Assembly (NCBI RefSeq): GCF_000203815.1
Contig: NW_004457624.1
Location: 2,170,001 to 2,234,000, forward strand
Length of the DNA stretch: 64,000 nucleotides
Direction: 5' to 3'
From: Cavenderia fasciculata
Taxonomy: Eukaryota; Evosea; Eumycetozoa; Acytosteliales; Cavenderiaceae
The position numbers and the translations under genes are program-made. The notes under the pieces are model-generated. The model had not been told where the DNA came from. It did no database searches and was given only the letters and a program-made list of their open reading frames with translations. Below are positions 19,421 to 33,297 of the stretch, in pieces. Within the stretch, counting starts at the first letter, position 1. Each line of letters opens with the position of its first letter.

Positions 19421-22400
19421 TTATTTTCTCTTTTTACCACCTTTACCACCTTTACCTTTGTTGAATTTGTTTTTAGTGGCAGAAGTATGTTTAATCTTGC
19501 TATGATGATCTCTTCTATCACGTTCCTTTCTGACATCATCGATATCTTTGATACCAGTACGAATATTTTTCTTTTTACCATCTTCACCTTCGGCTGCTTG
19601 TTGTTTGTTACCTCTCCATTTGACGGGGACATAGGTTGGTTTGGCAGGCATGAATCTAGCGTTTTCTTCTTCTCCGGTACGTTGAATTCTCGAGTTGGTC
19701 TTCTTCTTCCATTCCTCGTATAAGTTCTTTTTGTTTTTCGATGTGTCGACAAGTACACCAGCTTCGTTTCTGACCCATTTCTTGCGTTCCTTTTCTCTGT
19801 CGGCGTCGGCTTGTACACTGACAAACTTCTTTTTCTTTCTGTCCCACTTTTTGCCAGACGACCCTCCAGGTGTTTTGTTTTGTCCATCGTCGGTACCCAT
19901 ATTGACTTCATCGTCACGTGTAAACTTGTCAGTGATGGCAAGTGCACGTTCTTGATAGTAGTTGGATGGTGTCGATGACATAAAGAATGCTTCGTCCTTG
20001 GTCGATGATCTAGTCTTTTTCTTGCTATTTTTCAATTCTGCAGCCTTTGACTCTGAATCATCAATTGTAATCTTGTATTTAACTTGGTCGTCACCTTCCT
20101 CTTGTTCGTTTTCGTCGATAATATGACCCTTTTGTTTCTTTTTACCATTCTCCTCTTCGGCCGCTTGTTTAGTGTTTTGTTCCAACTCTTGTAAAAATCC
20201 TTCATCGTCTTCGTTTTTGTCTCTCTTTCTCTTGCTGTTCTTTTTGGTACTAGCAGCTTCTTCACCATCTTCGCTGTTTCTATTTAATTGATCTTGTTTC
20301 TTGTACTCTTCGATTTCAGCCTGTGTACGACGGTGTTGTTGGCCAATGACCGTCGAGTGGAACTCTCTCTTTGTCTGCATGATATCAGCGGCAGAGCTCT
20401 TTTTACCGGTCATTTCAAAGACGGTTTGGTTTGGACGGAATGCTTTGAGTGACTGTACAAAGTCGTTACGGACAGCTTCGTTGGAATTGATAAAATTGTA
20501 CATCAATGGATGGTACTGTGACTTGTCCAATCCCTTGGCACGCTTATTTGATTCATGTGATGCTCCTGGTCTAGTTCTAACATATTTTCCATGTGCATTA
20601 AATATAGTTCTTTTTAATGATAACTATAAAATTAAAAATAATTATTAATATATTTCTTTTTTTTTTTTTTCTTATTTTTTCTATTTTTCTAATTTTTTTT
20701 CTATCTATAGCTTACCAATTCAACACATTCTTTAGCTTTAATAGCAACAAATTCATTTTCACGATCAATAATTTGTTGAGGGATATTTCCATAGAAAGAG
20801 TATTCCAAATCTTCGACAGTTTGACCTGGCAACAATTTGTTTGTGAGTTTCTTGGCAATGTAGAGATGGAGATCCAACATGTATGGTATTTCGTCTGGAG
20901 AGACGAGTGAGTAGGCAGTACCCTTACGACCAGCTCTAGCAACACGACCAACTCTGTGAATAAAGATCTTTTCCTTGGGTGCAAAGTCGAAATTAATGAC
21001 ATTGTCCAACATGGGGATATCGATACCACGAGCGGCAAGATCGGTTACCACCATGACATTGACCACCTTGGAACGGAACTTGGCAAGATTGATCTTTCTA
21101 GCAACTGGATCCATCTGACCGTGAATAAACGTATTGGCAATACGAGCTTGATCCAAAAGTATATGTAAATATTCGACATGGAATTTTGTGGCTGTAAATA
21201 CAATCGTTGGTTCATCATCTTTAATAATATCTTTTAATAAATAAAGTAATGCTGCAAATTTTTCATCATGTCTACATGTAAAGAATGATAACTAAAATTT
21301 AAAATAAAAAGGTAACTAAGTATAATGATTTGTTTGTTTGTTTGTTTTTTTAATTTTTTAATCTTACAGATAATTGATCAGAAATTTTGGTATCAGTATT
21401 TAATCTAACTAATTTAGGATTAGATAAACCTGCACGAACAAATTCAGCGAGCATGGATGGAAGGGTAGCAGAAAAGAGAAGGGTTTGACGGGATGGGGAA
21501 AGTTTGGTAATGATTTCTTGCAATTGATCGGCAAAACCCATTTCAAAGAGACGATCAGCTTCATCGAATACAATGTATTGGACAGTGTGGAGACCCATGT
21601 TGACTTCGGTGAGATGATGGACAAGACGACCTGGAGTGGCAATGATGATATCGGGGTTTCTAGCGAGCTCTGTAAACTGGTCGGCCATATTGTCACCACC
21701 GACAATGACGCACGATCTGAGATCAGATCCACTCGACAATTCCTTGACGACACGGTATGTCTGGAGAGCAAGTTCACGAGTGGGCGAGAGGATGATGGCA
21801 CGTGCACCAACCTTGTGAGAATGTTGTGCGAGCTTTTGAATCATTGGAATGACGAAAGCGGCAGTCTTACCGGAACCGGTACGTGCCATACCAACGACAT
21901 CTTGACCTTCGAGGATGAGTGGGATGGTGAGTCTTTGAATAGGGGTGGGTTGCTTGAACCCCTTTTTCATGACGGCCTTGAAGAGGAACTTGTGCAGGTC
22001 CATACCCTGGAACCCACCCATCTTCTTCTTGCGCTCGTCTTGAATATCGGTGAGACGCGCAACCTTTTTGGCGTCCTCGTCCATCTCGTCGTCGTTGTCC
22101 ATCGACACGGTCTTGCCGTCCTCATCTTCCCTGCCAATTGATGGGAAACTCTTGAGCAAGTCGTCGTCCTTTGTCTTGAACGACTGGTCGATCTTTTTCT
22201 TACGCTCTTGCATCTTTTCCTCCACCGACAAGGAGTACTGGTCTTCAAAGAACACACCACCCTCTTCGGCGATAGCCTTGGCTTCACGAGCCTCACCTTC
22301 GTGATCCTCCAATGCTTCGTCGTCATAGTCCAACAAATCAAAGTCGTCGTCGTCCAACATACCCTCGTCGTCTTGCAGGTTGAACCCGCCGACGTCGGCA

Positions 22401-22813
22401 AAGAGATTAGTGTCATAGTTGTCGTCCAACTCTTGGTTGTCGTCGCCGTCGCTATGATCGTCAATGTTAAAGTTAAACTTGTTGGCACTCGATTCGAATT
22501 GACTGTGTTTGTCGGCAGCCTTGCCCTTGAGGAAATCTTGGTTAAAGAATGAGCTGTGCACACTCCATCCCTTCTCGGGTGCCTTGAGGTCTTGTGTACC
22601 TTGCAACAATGTGCTGCCCGGTGCTACAGGCTTGTCCTTTTTATCGTCCTTTTTGTTGGGCAAGTACTTGAGGTTGCCAGTCTTTGATTCCTTTTTCTTT
22701 TGATTCAAGTATTTGTTTTGTTTATCATTCTTTCCTTGATTCTCTTTATTCTTTATCTTTACATTGGCATTACTACCACTACTAGTAGTAGGTTTTGGTT
22801 TACCTCCTGCCAT
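19421..22813 (-). CDS. ddx54: DDX54/Dbp10-type DEAD-box RNA helicase
   Basis: Three exons (22813-21368, 21291-20716, 20623-19421, all phase 0) encode 1074 aa. An acidic and Lys-rich N-terminus of about 270 residues precedes the helicase core: Q motif GFKQPTPIQ, Walker A ARTGSGKT (about 312), [20 protein letters not shown] (about 417), SAT, and in exon 2 the second RecA domain with FTATKF, RGIDIP and [11 protein letters not shown]. The VFDEAD variant and the long basic C-terminal region with repeated KK/RK (ending [11 protein letters not shown]) match the DDX54/Dbp10 family, which remodels the peptidyl-transferase region of pre-60S ribosomes in the nucleolus. It is head to head with UTP20. The start is the first Met, MAGGKPKP, in an A-rich context. 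Confidence 0.93.
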
Positions 22814-23449
22814 CTAAAATAAAATAAATAAAGAAAATGTAAAAGTATAGTAGAGAGTAGAATAAATGAGGAAGAGATACTATTGTTAGCATACTTGCAT
22901 ATTCTATTCAACTTGTTATTTCTATATATAAACAATTTCGTACCTTTAATGATCTGTATATTTATTGTATTTAGAAATACGATAAAATTAAATCAATTAA
23001 ATGATGTTGTAAGATTAATGAAAAGCGACTAGTACTAATAATTAGTATGTAGGTGCTCTGTCGCAGAGACCGCAATTTTCAATCTTTTTTCAAAAAACGA
23101 ACGAGGAAAAAAAAACGACAACATCTATCCATCGCTCAGCAGCATATCCCTAACTATACTTCTACTTGTTTCGATTTCTCCTTTATATTTTAATCCTCCT
23201 CTAACTCTTACTTTTATATATATACCTTTTTGTTCAACCTCCCCTCCCTCATCCATCAATATAGAGGAGTGTTTATTTTAATATATTATTTATCTATCCT
23301 ATCCCTCCACATTTCTACATTAATAGAAACCAAACAAACTCAATACAACATACATAAATACAATATACTTTTGTTTGTTTTTAGATAGATACATACATAT
23401 ATATATTATACATTACAACCATTTAGTGAAATAGTATAAACTACACACT
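22814..23449. promoter_or_regulatory. Divergent promoter region between DDX54 and UTP20
   Basis: 636 bp separate two divergent nucleolar genes. An imperfect hairpin occurs at 23052-23071: GGT-(G)-CTCTG, loop TCG, CAGAG-ACC. C/T-rich stretches follow at 23120-23330 (TCCATC and CCTCCC types) on the UTP20 side. No coding sequence is seen. Confidence 0.4.
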
Positions 23450-26400
23450 ATGGCAAAGAATACAAACACCTCCAAAACCAACAACAAAGGAGGTAATGTA
23501 GGAATCAAAAAGACACCAACTACGAGTAGTAATACAGCTGCCGCATCCTCTTCTTCGATTCTAACGAACAAGAAAAAGAGTGAAAGTGCACCATCATTAT
23601 CACAGATGGTTGAAAAGGTTGATTCTGAAAACATCGATCTTACCATCATTCAAAATCAATACCTCGATAAACTACAATCCACCACTGAAAGTGACACTAT
23701 CAATGGTATGGATATCGATTCAGAAGATGATTATGATGATACTCCCGAACAAGGTTATGAAAATAGATATAAAGTAAGATAGACAAAAAGAAAGAAAATA
23801 TGACACACCCATTCATCAACTCTCATACTTATCATTATTATTATTTTTCTTTTTTTTACTTTACTATTTTAATAGTACAGAGGATTTAATGCAAAGATTG
23901 GAAAGATTGATATATCAACATTTAATAAACGTGTTGGTGATCGTATTATAGAGGTACAAAGTGACAATGACTCTTACTTTGTGATGACACTGCAACAGTG
24001 GACAGACAATAACTTGACACTACACTATAGTAACTTTAGAGACGATATCAATGCCATCACCTATATGACGGCATTACCACAGGTACTTTTGCACAAGGAT
24101 GAATTGATTCGCATCATTATCAAGCATCTCCAAGTACCCAACTCGATGGCACTCAAAGCTATTCTCAGTGTGTTGGCTGCATTGTCGAGAGACCTCAGAA
24201 GTGAGTTCTACGAATCATTCCTTCCCGTGCTCCAAGTACTCATCCAACTCTTACAGATTCAACCCAACTCTGGTAAACCTGTTCTCACCTCTGAAGCAAT
24301 CGAAGAGATATTCACCTCTATTTGTTTCATGTTTAAATTCTTGGAGAAATATATTCTTAAAGATTTTATTACTCTCTACAAGTATGTATATACATACATA
24401 CATAGCTATAGTATACTACAAATAGATACTAATACTTATTTACTTTACATTTATTTACTTTTATTATTTAGAATATACTCACAATTGTTTACACACAAGA
24501 AACATTATATTAGAAGGTTTGCAGCTGAAGGGTTAGCATTCCTTGTTAGAAAGATTGGTGTGGAGAGTGTTGAACCATTGTTGGAAGAGATGTTTAGATT
24601 GGCACAAGACGATTCAAGTTACTCGTATGCCGACTCGTTCTCCTATCTGTTGTTTGGCACTGTCAAGGGTGTCAAGGGTAGATTCCACTCGCGTACAGAG
24701 ATTCTCCTGCCTGTCATATTCCGTCGTATGGATTACGCCAATTGGTGTGGTGATGTGAACAAGTACACGGTGGCCAAGTCACTGTCGAGATTCCGGTTCA
24801 TGAGAATGATGCATCGCCAGATGGTGGCACATGGCAGAAACGAGACAGACGCATTAAACCCAGTGTGGACGTGTCTGCGCAAAGAGGTGGAGCAGCTGGT
24901 GCAGATGGTAAAGGGGGAAAAGAAGCCGAGCCAGGAGCACAGCCAGCACCACTCGAACCAAGTCAACGCATACTACAATATCGTGGGTCAATGGGTGTCA
25001 CATAGAAACGGCGAGCAGGTGGTGGAGACCAGCGACATTTTGACCATTCTCCAGGCCTGTTTGAACAAGACGTTCTACAAACAATACATACAACAATACG
25101 AATTCGAGATTGCAGAGATCACGTTGGTCATGTCATCGTATCTGCCGTTGATCGAGGGTGACGGACATCGCGAGGAACGCGACTCGTTCTTTATGTTGGT
25201 CGACTTGTTGTTCTCGACGGCCGACCAAACCGCGCAACACAGTGTCTTTAGATTCTGCTTGCAGTTGGATCGCGAGCAGCTCTTTGAGGCATTCTTCTTT
25301 AACCGTCTCGTCAAGTATCTAGAGCGAAACGCCACCACGCTCTCTCTCGAGAGCACCCTCTCCTTTTTGATCCGATGTTTCACCATTGATCCCTTCACCG
25401 CTGCACCCGTCAACCATCACGATATGAAGCAGTTGACCAACACCCCATCCCTCTCCAATCGAATCATCTCTATCATTTCAACATTTAATAGCAAGTCAAA
25501 GACAACATCGACAGCGCAGCTTGACGAGACTGAATTAAAATCGGTTTGGTCAGCATTGACATGTCTCCAATTTTTACCCATCGTCGATCAAGATGCCATC
25601 ATCTCATCACTCGATCAATTATATAATATTTTACAAAAGCATCAACAAGACGGAACAGTCATTTACACCTATTTGCTTTCACAAACCATTATCACTACTT
25701 CCATTTTATTATCAAGATTTGAAAACATCAACAAAATGAAGGCATCAATCTCCAAGTACTTGGATTTGGTCCGTAACAATCCAACCAACTATTATATCCT
25801 CACATCTGTTTCTTGCTTTTTCGAAACATACGTCACATTATTAAATACAATCAAGCACCCAATTGTTAAGGATGATTCAATGACCAACAACAAAAAGTCG
25901 AAAAAGGGTACTACCACTGCCAACAAACCAGCAGCTGTCAAGATAGATTCTACCTATTACATTGCCAATGATACATTCAAGAATGATATTTTACCACTTT
26001 TCAAAGAGAATTTATCCAACAAGTCAACATACATTAGACGTTCAACACTCAGTTTACTTGCATTTATCAATCAATTGACTGTTGGATTCAATGCTACAAA
26101 GCCAACTGAACAACAAATGGCTCAAAAGAACTCGGTCGATCCAACCGCCGAGTATCGATTGATGGAAAAGGTTTTTGACAATTGTCTCGATGTTGAAAAC
26201 ACCAAATACCACACCATCGAAGGTCGTACCGTCATGCGTCGTATCGACAATGTTATGGCCGTCTACAATAGTGAAAAGGTTGTCTATCTCAACCAACACA
26301 TCTACCACTATCTTTTGGGTACTCTATACATTCGTTATACCCTTCTTTGGACTGGTGTTCAAAAGTTCCTAACAGAGATTTGTAAAAAGGATCTATCAAT

Positions 26401-29400
26401 CATTTTCCCAATCATCTTAAATTTAATTAAATTAAATAATAATGGTAAAAGAAACAAAATAGAAACAAAAAAGAAAAAGAAAATGAATAGACATAAATAT
26501 TAATATTAATATATTTTTTTTAATTTTTTAGATATTGATACATTTATTGCAAAAAAGAGACAAGAAAGTTTAATTGCAGAATGTGGTGGTGCAACAGAAG
26601 AAGAAAATATAGTGGAATTGGAAGAAATTGAAAAAGATGGTGAAGATGAACAAGATGAACAAGAGGAAGAAGAAGAAGATAAAAAGGTTATAGTTGAAGA
26701 AGAAGAAGATCAAAGAAATGATGTAAAGATGGTTGAAGAGGAATCAAGCAAACAATACTTTACCGTTCAATCAATCTATCAATTATTCTTTGATTTTAAT
26801 GATTTTTCAAATACTGAGTCATCGACTTTGGCCGATGGCAGTTTCCAACCACAACAACAACAACAAAAGGGCAAGAGACGTCACACCGCTGTTGGTATGA
26901 ATATCATTTACTATCATACCGAACCAATCTCAATGGCCGAGACATTGATCAAGTTTGTTTCACAAAATGGCAAGCTTTTTGAGGACTATGTCAGCGACAT
27001 TACCACATTGTTCTTGAGTTTCCTCGTCTACGACTACAACCAACGTCACACCCATGTCTTTACATCGATGATTGACACTATGATCAATCAACCAAGACTC
27101 CTCGGTGACTCAATCGACAGAGATGCTCCACCACGTACCTACAGTGCCATCATTGCCAGAAATCTGATGGTTGCCTACCTCGAATTCTTTGCTCAGCAAT
27201 CACCCGACAAGATTGTCCATCCCGAACTCATGCTAGAGATTTTCATGACTTGTCTCGATGTCGACGATGAAAAGGTGCAATCTCAGTCCATTCAATGTAT
27301 TGTGATTTGGCAACAAAAGGAAATCCTCCCTTACAAAAAGACATTGGAGCGTTTGGTTAGAGACGCTACCATGCGTGAGGAAATGACCACCTTTATCGTG
27401 TCACAGGCATCCCCACACGTCTCGGTCGATTCCGATCATCGTGCCATCATCCTCCAACTCATCACTCGTATTCTCTTGTCAAAGATCTACCGTAAGGGTA
27501 CTAATCGTCGTCAACTAGAGTCACAACGTAACTTTATCCTTACTTATTTGGCCGGTTTCACAAGTCAAGAAATTAAACCAGTCATTGACAGAATTGTTTT
27601 CCAATTTACCAATTTATCAATCTTCCAAGATGGTGAAGGAAAGGAGGATCAAAATATGAATAGTATGACCGAAATTATTCAAGGTGACGTAAACAAGTTA
27701 CCATCACTTGATCATCAAGTTAGTTTCCTTAATATTGCTCAACCAATGATTCGTCAATTGGGTGGTATTTTGGAACCATACATGGGCACCATTCTACACA
27801 TTCTCACTACTATCTCTGTGTCTATCTGCTCGAGCAAGTCATTTGGTAATGATAGAGACCACTACAAGTGGAAAAAGGGTGCTGCTACAGTCGGAGAGGT
27901 TCGTTCGTTGGTATTCAGACGTGTCGCTCTGCTTCTCGAAAGACTACCCAAGTTTGTCACCAATGTTGTCATTGATGGCCAGTCATCGTCCAACGAGCAA
28001 TACTTGGATGTCATTGTTGACATTATCGCCAGAATCATTCCAGAGGTTGGCCATCAAGGTCTCTCTGAGGGTATGAAGCAGTGTATCATGGCAATCAGCA
28101 GATCCGCCAACATTGTCGGTCAACTCGTCAGACACGAGAATCTCTTGCCCATGTTGTTTGGCTTCCTTCCAGTCAGCTCTGCTCATCACGATGATATCCT
28201 CACCATCATGGAAAATCTACTCGTACTTGCCGTCGATGAAGAATCCACCGCTGAAGATAGAGAGTTATTCAAAAAGGTTGTCGTTCCCAATGTCAATGCC
28301 ATCATTTCATCCATCTCACTCATCTTGGACGATTCCAAGCAAAAGGAGAAATTGGCAGAAGAAAAACGTATCAAAGATCTTAGACAAAGAGAATCTGAAA
28401 AGAAAAAGAATCAACCAAAACCTCAACAAGACCAAGAAATGAAGGTTGATCAAGTAGTTGAAGAAAAAGAAGAGGAAAAGAAGGAAGTTGAAGGCCAACA
28501 AGAAGATAGTGATGATGAAAGTGATGAAGAAGAAGAAGATGAGGAAGAAGAGGAAGAAGAAAAGAAAGAATCAATGGATATTGAAAAGACAACTACTCCT
28601 ACAACTACTGCAGTAATCCCATCAAAACCAAAGAAAAAGAAACCAACCAAATTAAAGAATTTATCCAAGAGAAAGGTTGTGATTTTGGTTGAAGTCAGTA
28701 AATATAGTTTGGACAAGGATCAAGCATGTTTGTTGTTGGAAATTATGTTACATTTCTGCAAGAGTTACAAACCATTTGGAGGAAAGGGTATTCGTATTGA
28801 AAACTTTAACTTTGTAAAGTATCAAGAAGAAATATTGTCTGTTTCCATCTTGACCATTGTTTCCAATTTGATGCAACAAATTGATGATAGTCAAGTACAA
28901 GAACATGTGTCGTCACTGTCGGTCCTCTACTATGTCTTCCAGTCAAAACAAACTCGTACATTGTTGACCGATGTATTTGTACATCTTGGAAAGCGTGTCC
29001 CCTATCTCGAACCGATCCTCCCCATCCTCGTGGATTTGAACAGCTATGCTGTACGTACCGCCAACGACACCTACGACTTTAAAAAGATGTTTGCCGCTTT
29101 TGAAAAGCTCAATAATGCCGACAGCATCTTGGAATTCAACGATCAACAAATTCTCCCATTGTTCTACAACATCTTGTATTTTGTCAATGATTCAGATTAC
29201 TCTGTTCGTGCATGTGCCGTTCAATCTGCTAATATCCTCATTGACCATCTCAAAGAAGACGATAACACTGTCGATAGGAAGAATCATTTACTCTCCAATG
29301 ACACATTGATCAAATTACTTCAAGACGCTTTGATTCCATGTGTACGTCAAGCATGTCGTGTATCAAAGTGTACTGCCAGAGAAGAGTTGTTGGCCTTGTT

Positions 29401-32400
29401 TAGTCGTTTGCTCGTCGTCACCAAATGCGAGTTGTTCTTTGAAGATTTGAAGCCACTTGTTGGAGAGACACAGGAAACCAACTTCTTCCTCTCGTACAAT
29501 GACATCAAGAAGGGTAGACGTGGAGCATCGTTTGACATGCTCATCAACGTGTTGAATACCGGCCACAAGCTGTCATCCAACACATCGTTCCAGATCTTTG
29601 TGCCGTTGTTTACCACGATGATGGTCGACGAATCGGACAACCGTGACCACACTGACAATGACATGATGGGTAAGGCTACCCGTGCGCTCGCTACCATTGC
29701 CAAGCAGATGGAGTGGAGCGACTACTACAAGCTGGCCGACCTGCTTCTCAAGACGATGGACAAGAACGAAGGTGCCATGAAGTTCCTCTTGCGTTCCGTG
29801 TGCGGTGTGCTCGACGCCTTCCACTTTTACATTGACAATGACGATATTGGCGGCGACCGTGTAGCTGCCATCAAAAAGGGTACCATTGGCGAAGACAAGC
29901 TCATCAACCAGGGTGGCAAGCTCGGCAAGGTTGTGTTCCTCCATCCATCCAAGCAGGCCAAGTTGACCAAGGAAGACCTAGCCAAACAACGCAAGGAAGA
30001 GCAGCAAAAGCGTCAACTCAACGCCAAGAAGCGTACCTTGTCGCAAGAGATCCACGACACGATCGTGCACAGTCTCATGCCCCGTCTCGACAAGTATCTC
30101 AAGATCAAGCGTCGTGTCGACAAGTACGACCGATTCTCTGACGTTGAGGCCGTCGTCAACTTGCCCGTTGCACTCGCCGTATTTAAGTTGATCGAGTTGT
30201 TGCCAAGAAAGAGTTCTGGATTGTTGCGTGCCCGTCTTTTGGCCAAGGTGTGTGCCGAGCTCAAGAGCAAGACCCAAATGGTACGTGACGTGTGTCGTGA
30301 GACACTATGCACTGTGCTCGAGGTCATTGGCGCCAAGATGTTCCCAGAAGTTGTCAAAGAGATGCTTGTCCACTTGCACAGCGGTTACCAAAAGCATATC
30401 CTTATCTTTACCCTCTACACACTGCTCAATCACCTCAAAGAGACTATCAAGGCCGAGTGTGGATGCATTGACAATTCTGTAAAGTCTATTGTCACTGCCA
30501 CCGTAGACTATATCTTTTTCGATATTACTATGCCCGACGATGTCTCTGCACACAAGGAACTCTACTCTGAAGCCAAGGCACCACACGTATCTGACGTTAT
30601 GACACTCGTCGCCGAGTACACTACCTTTGCACAGGTCCAACAACGTATCATCGACCCTCTCGAAGGTATCATTCTCCAGACACCATCCAAACGTCTCTTG
30701 CCAAAGATTGGCATGCTCCTCGACGCCATGGACGAAGGTCTCCAAGCCAACAAGAGCTCCACCGTTAAGGACACTCTCATCCTCGCCTACAACCTCAACA
30801 CCAAGGGTCTCACCAAACGTGCCGAGGACCAAAAGAAGCCCGACCGCAACCCCAACCTCAAAAAGACCTACGAGGAGACTATGACCATCCAAGCCAACCC
30901 ACTCCACTACAAGGACAACATGGTCAAGCAATGGGACAGTTTCTCATACATCTTTGTCGAGTTGGCACTCCGTCTCTTGAAACGTGCCATTCGTAACGAT
31001 CAGTCGCTCAAGTTGATGGATATGATCGATCCACTCGTCCCCATGGTTGTCCAATCACTCTCACACAGCCAAGTCAATATTGTCGATCTCTCTATTCGTG
31101 TACTCCGTGAAATGCTTCGTCCCAACTACCACATTCCATCGTTGGACAAGAGTTTCAAGTCAATTGTCGTTAAGATCTTGACTCGTCTCTCCAAAGACAT
31201 TTCCAACCAAAAGATTACCAGCAGTTGTTTCAATATTCTCACTGCCATCTACACCAACAGACATAAGGGTAATGCTATTGGTACAAATCAAATCATCTCC
31301 ATTCTTCAACTTTCAAAACAATTATTCGATGATCCAAAAGCTAAAATTGATGAAACTATTGAATTTGTTCATGTAAGTCAAAAAAAGAAAAGAAAACAAA
31401 AACTTTTTAGATTTATTAATTCTTTTCTTTTTTACTTTTTATTTAGAAAATAATTACAAGTAAAGTTCAAGTTGTAGAAATTTATGATATTATTGATATA
31501 GTTTGTAATATATTGGTTAGAACTACAGTTGTCAATGATCAAAGAGCATTGGCAAATATGTTTATCGATTTCCTTTTATATTATCCAATGGGAGAAGACA
31601 GATTAAAGACACACATTACCTTTTTGATCAAGAATCTTGCCTATGAGACTCCAGAAGGTCGTTTGTCAGTTCTCAAGATGTTGCTCAAGGTATCCGAAGC
31701 CTTCCCTCTAGAGGTTCTACACAAGTACCTCTCGATTATCTTTATCCCATTGGCCGCCAGATTGGGTAATGATACCTCTGAGGATTGTAGATCATTGGTC
31801 TCTCGTATCATCAAGACCATTTCAGGACGTATTGGACAAACCCATATCAAAAAGTTGGTCGATGTCATTGTCACTTGGTTCAACAATCCCAATGGAAATG
31901 TTGCCATGCACAAGTTGGCAGCTCAAGTCATCAGTCTCATGGCTGAAGGTGCTGGTGCATCATTCTCTGTACACTTTGAAGCAATCCTTCCACTCATGGT
32001 ACAACATCTCAGTGGTGGTTTGGCCAAATGGAAACAATTGTTGACTGACAATGCCGCCTTGACCGAAGAAGAGTTGTCCAAGTCATCATCACTCGATGGT
32101 TGGCAATTGGTATATTTTATCTTTGTCGCCATGGAAAAGATCTATGCCGTCGATTCTTCGTTGTACGCCAAGACTGCTGCCTCTCCACTATGGTCCATTG
32201 CCTTGGAGTTCCTCAACTATCCACATATTTGGGTTAGAACATGTATCAATCGTATCTATGGTGGATACTTTACCGCTCAAAAGGTTGAAGAATTGATTCC
32301 ACTCGTCAACTCTATCCACTCTTCTCAACAACAAAAGAAGAAGCAACAACCCACTCCTCTACAAAAATCAATCACCTCTATTGTTTTCGATCCAACCAAT

Positions 32401-33207
32401 CTCTATCAATTGACCAAAAAGACATGCGCACAAATTAATAGTCAATTGTTGACCGAAGAATTGGGTTTACAATTGGTCAAGAATCTCATCTTTTTGTCAA
32501 TGATATTTACCAAGTGTACTGGTATCAAACCAATTCAAGTTTTGGACAAGGAAAATGAAGATCATATTGAAGGTGATGATTATTCAAATTGGGGTTTAAA
32601 TTTAATTCAACAACAACAAGAAGTAGAAGATGAAGAAGAAGAAGAGGAAATAGAAGAAGAATTCGAAGAAGTAAAAGAAACAAATGTACAATTAAAATCA
32701 AAGGAAATGATTGATTGGATGTTTAGTAGATTATCAAAGATTGCATCAAAGAGAGGAGAAACTAGAAGAAAGGTTGTATTTAGATGGTATGCAGTTATGG
32801 TTACTCAATTAAATATGGACAACCTCAAGGAATACCTTGGATTCATCGTATCGCCAATCGTAAAGACCTTGGACTCCAAGGTTGAAAATGTATCAGACGC
32901 TGAAAAGGAGTTGGCAGAAGAGGTTTTAATCATGCTCAGAAAGAAGATTGGAGCTGTCAATGTATCCAAATTGTACAAGGAAATTGAAGAAAAGATCATC
33001 GCCAAGAGATTCGAAAGAAGACAAGAAGGAAAATTACTAAAGATCAACGATTACGCTCAATACAAACAAAAACAAGTAGAAAAGAAGAAAAAGACAAAGG
33101 AAAACAAAATCAAAAAGAGAAAGGTTTTGTACGACGATTTAATAGATACTAGGGATAAAATTAAAGTTTCTAGAAATACTTTGGAAAGTATGGAAACTGA
33201 TGAATAA
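23450..33207 (+). CDS. utp20: UTP20/DRIM, SSU processome HEAT-repeat protein
   Basis: Five exons (23450-23773, 23876-24381, 24472-26444, 26532-31372, 31447-33207) join in phase to 3134 aa. After a low-complexity start, the region from YRGFNAKIGKIDIS through LQQWTDNNLTLHYSNF, LPQVLLHKDELI and KKHYIRRFAAEGLAFLVRK matches the N-terminal part of UTP20. The rest is a long array of HEAT-like helices. UTP20 is a U3-associated nucleolar protein needed for 18S rRNA processing and wraps the outside of the 90S pre-ribosome. The protein is longer than the human one (2785 aa) because of acidic inserts, notably about residues 935-985 and 1560-1640 (runs of E/D and KKK). The C-terminus ends in a basic coiled tail (KQKQVEKKKKTKE), as in the family. 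ACTATGGCAAAG fixes the start. Confidence 0.93.
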
Positions 33208-33297
33208 ATAAATTAAACTCAACAATTATATAATTATAACAAAAGAAAGAAAGAATGATCTATAAAGTAAATTTTATTTTTATTTTAATTATTATTA

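Noticed and set aside
21485-22141. 218-residue antisense frame across DDX54
   Set aside because: The opposite strand encodes an unmistakable DEAD-box helicase; the antisense frame is a by-product of GC-ending codons.
30305-30931. 208-residue antisense frame across UTP20
   Set aside because: Same reason: it lies inside a conserved exon in GC-ending codon territory.
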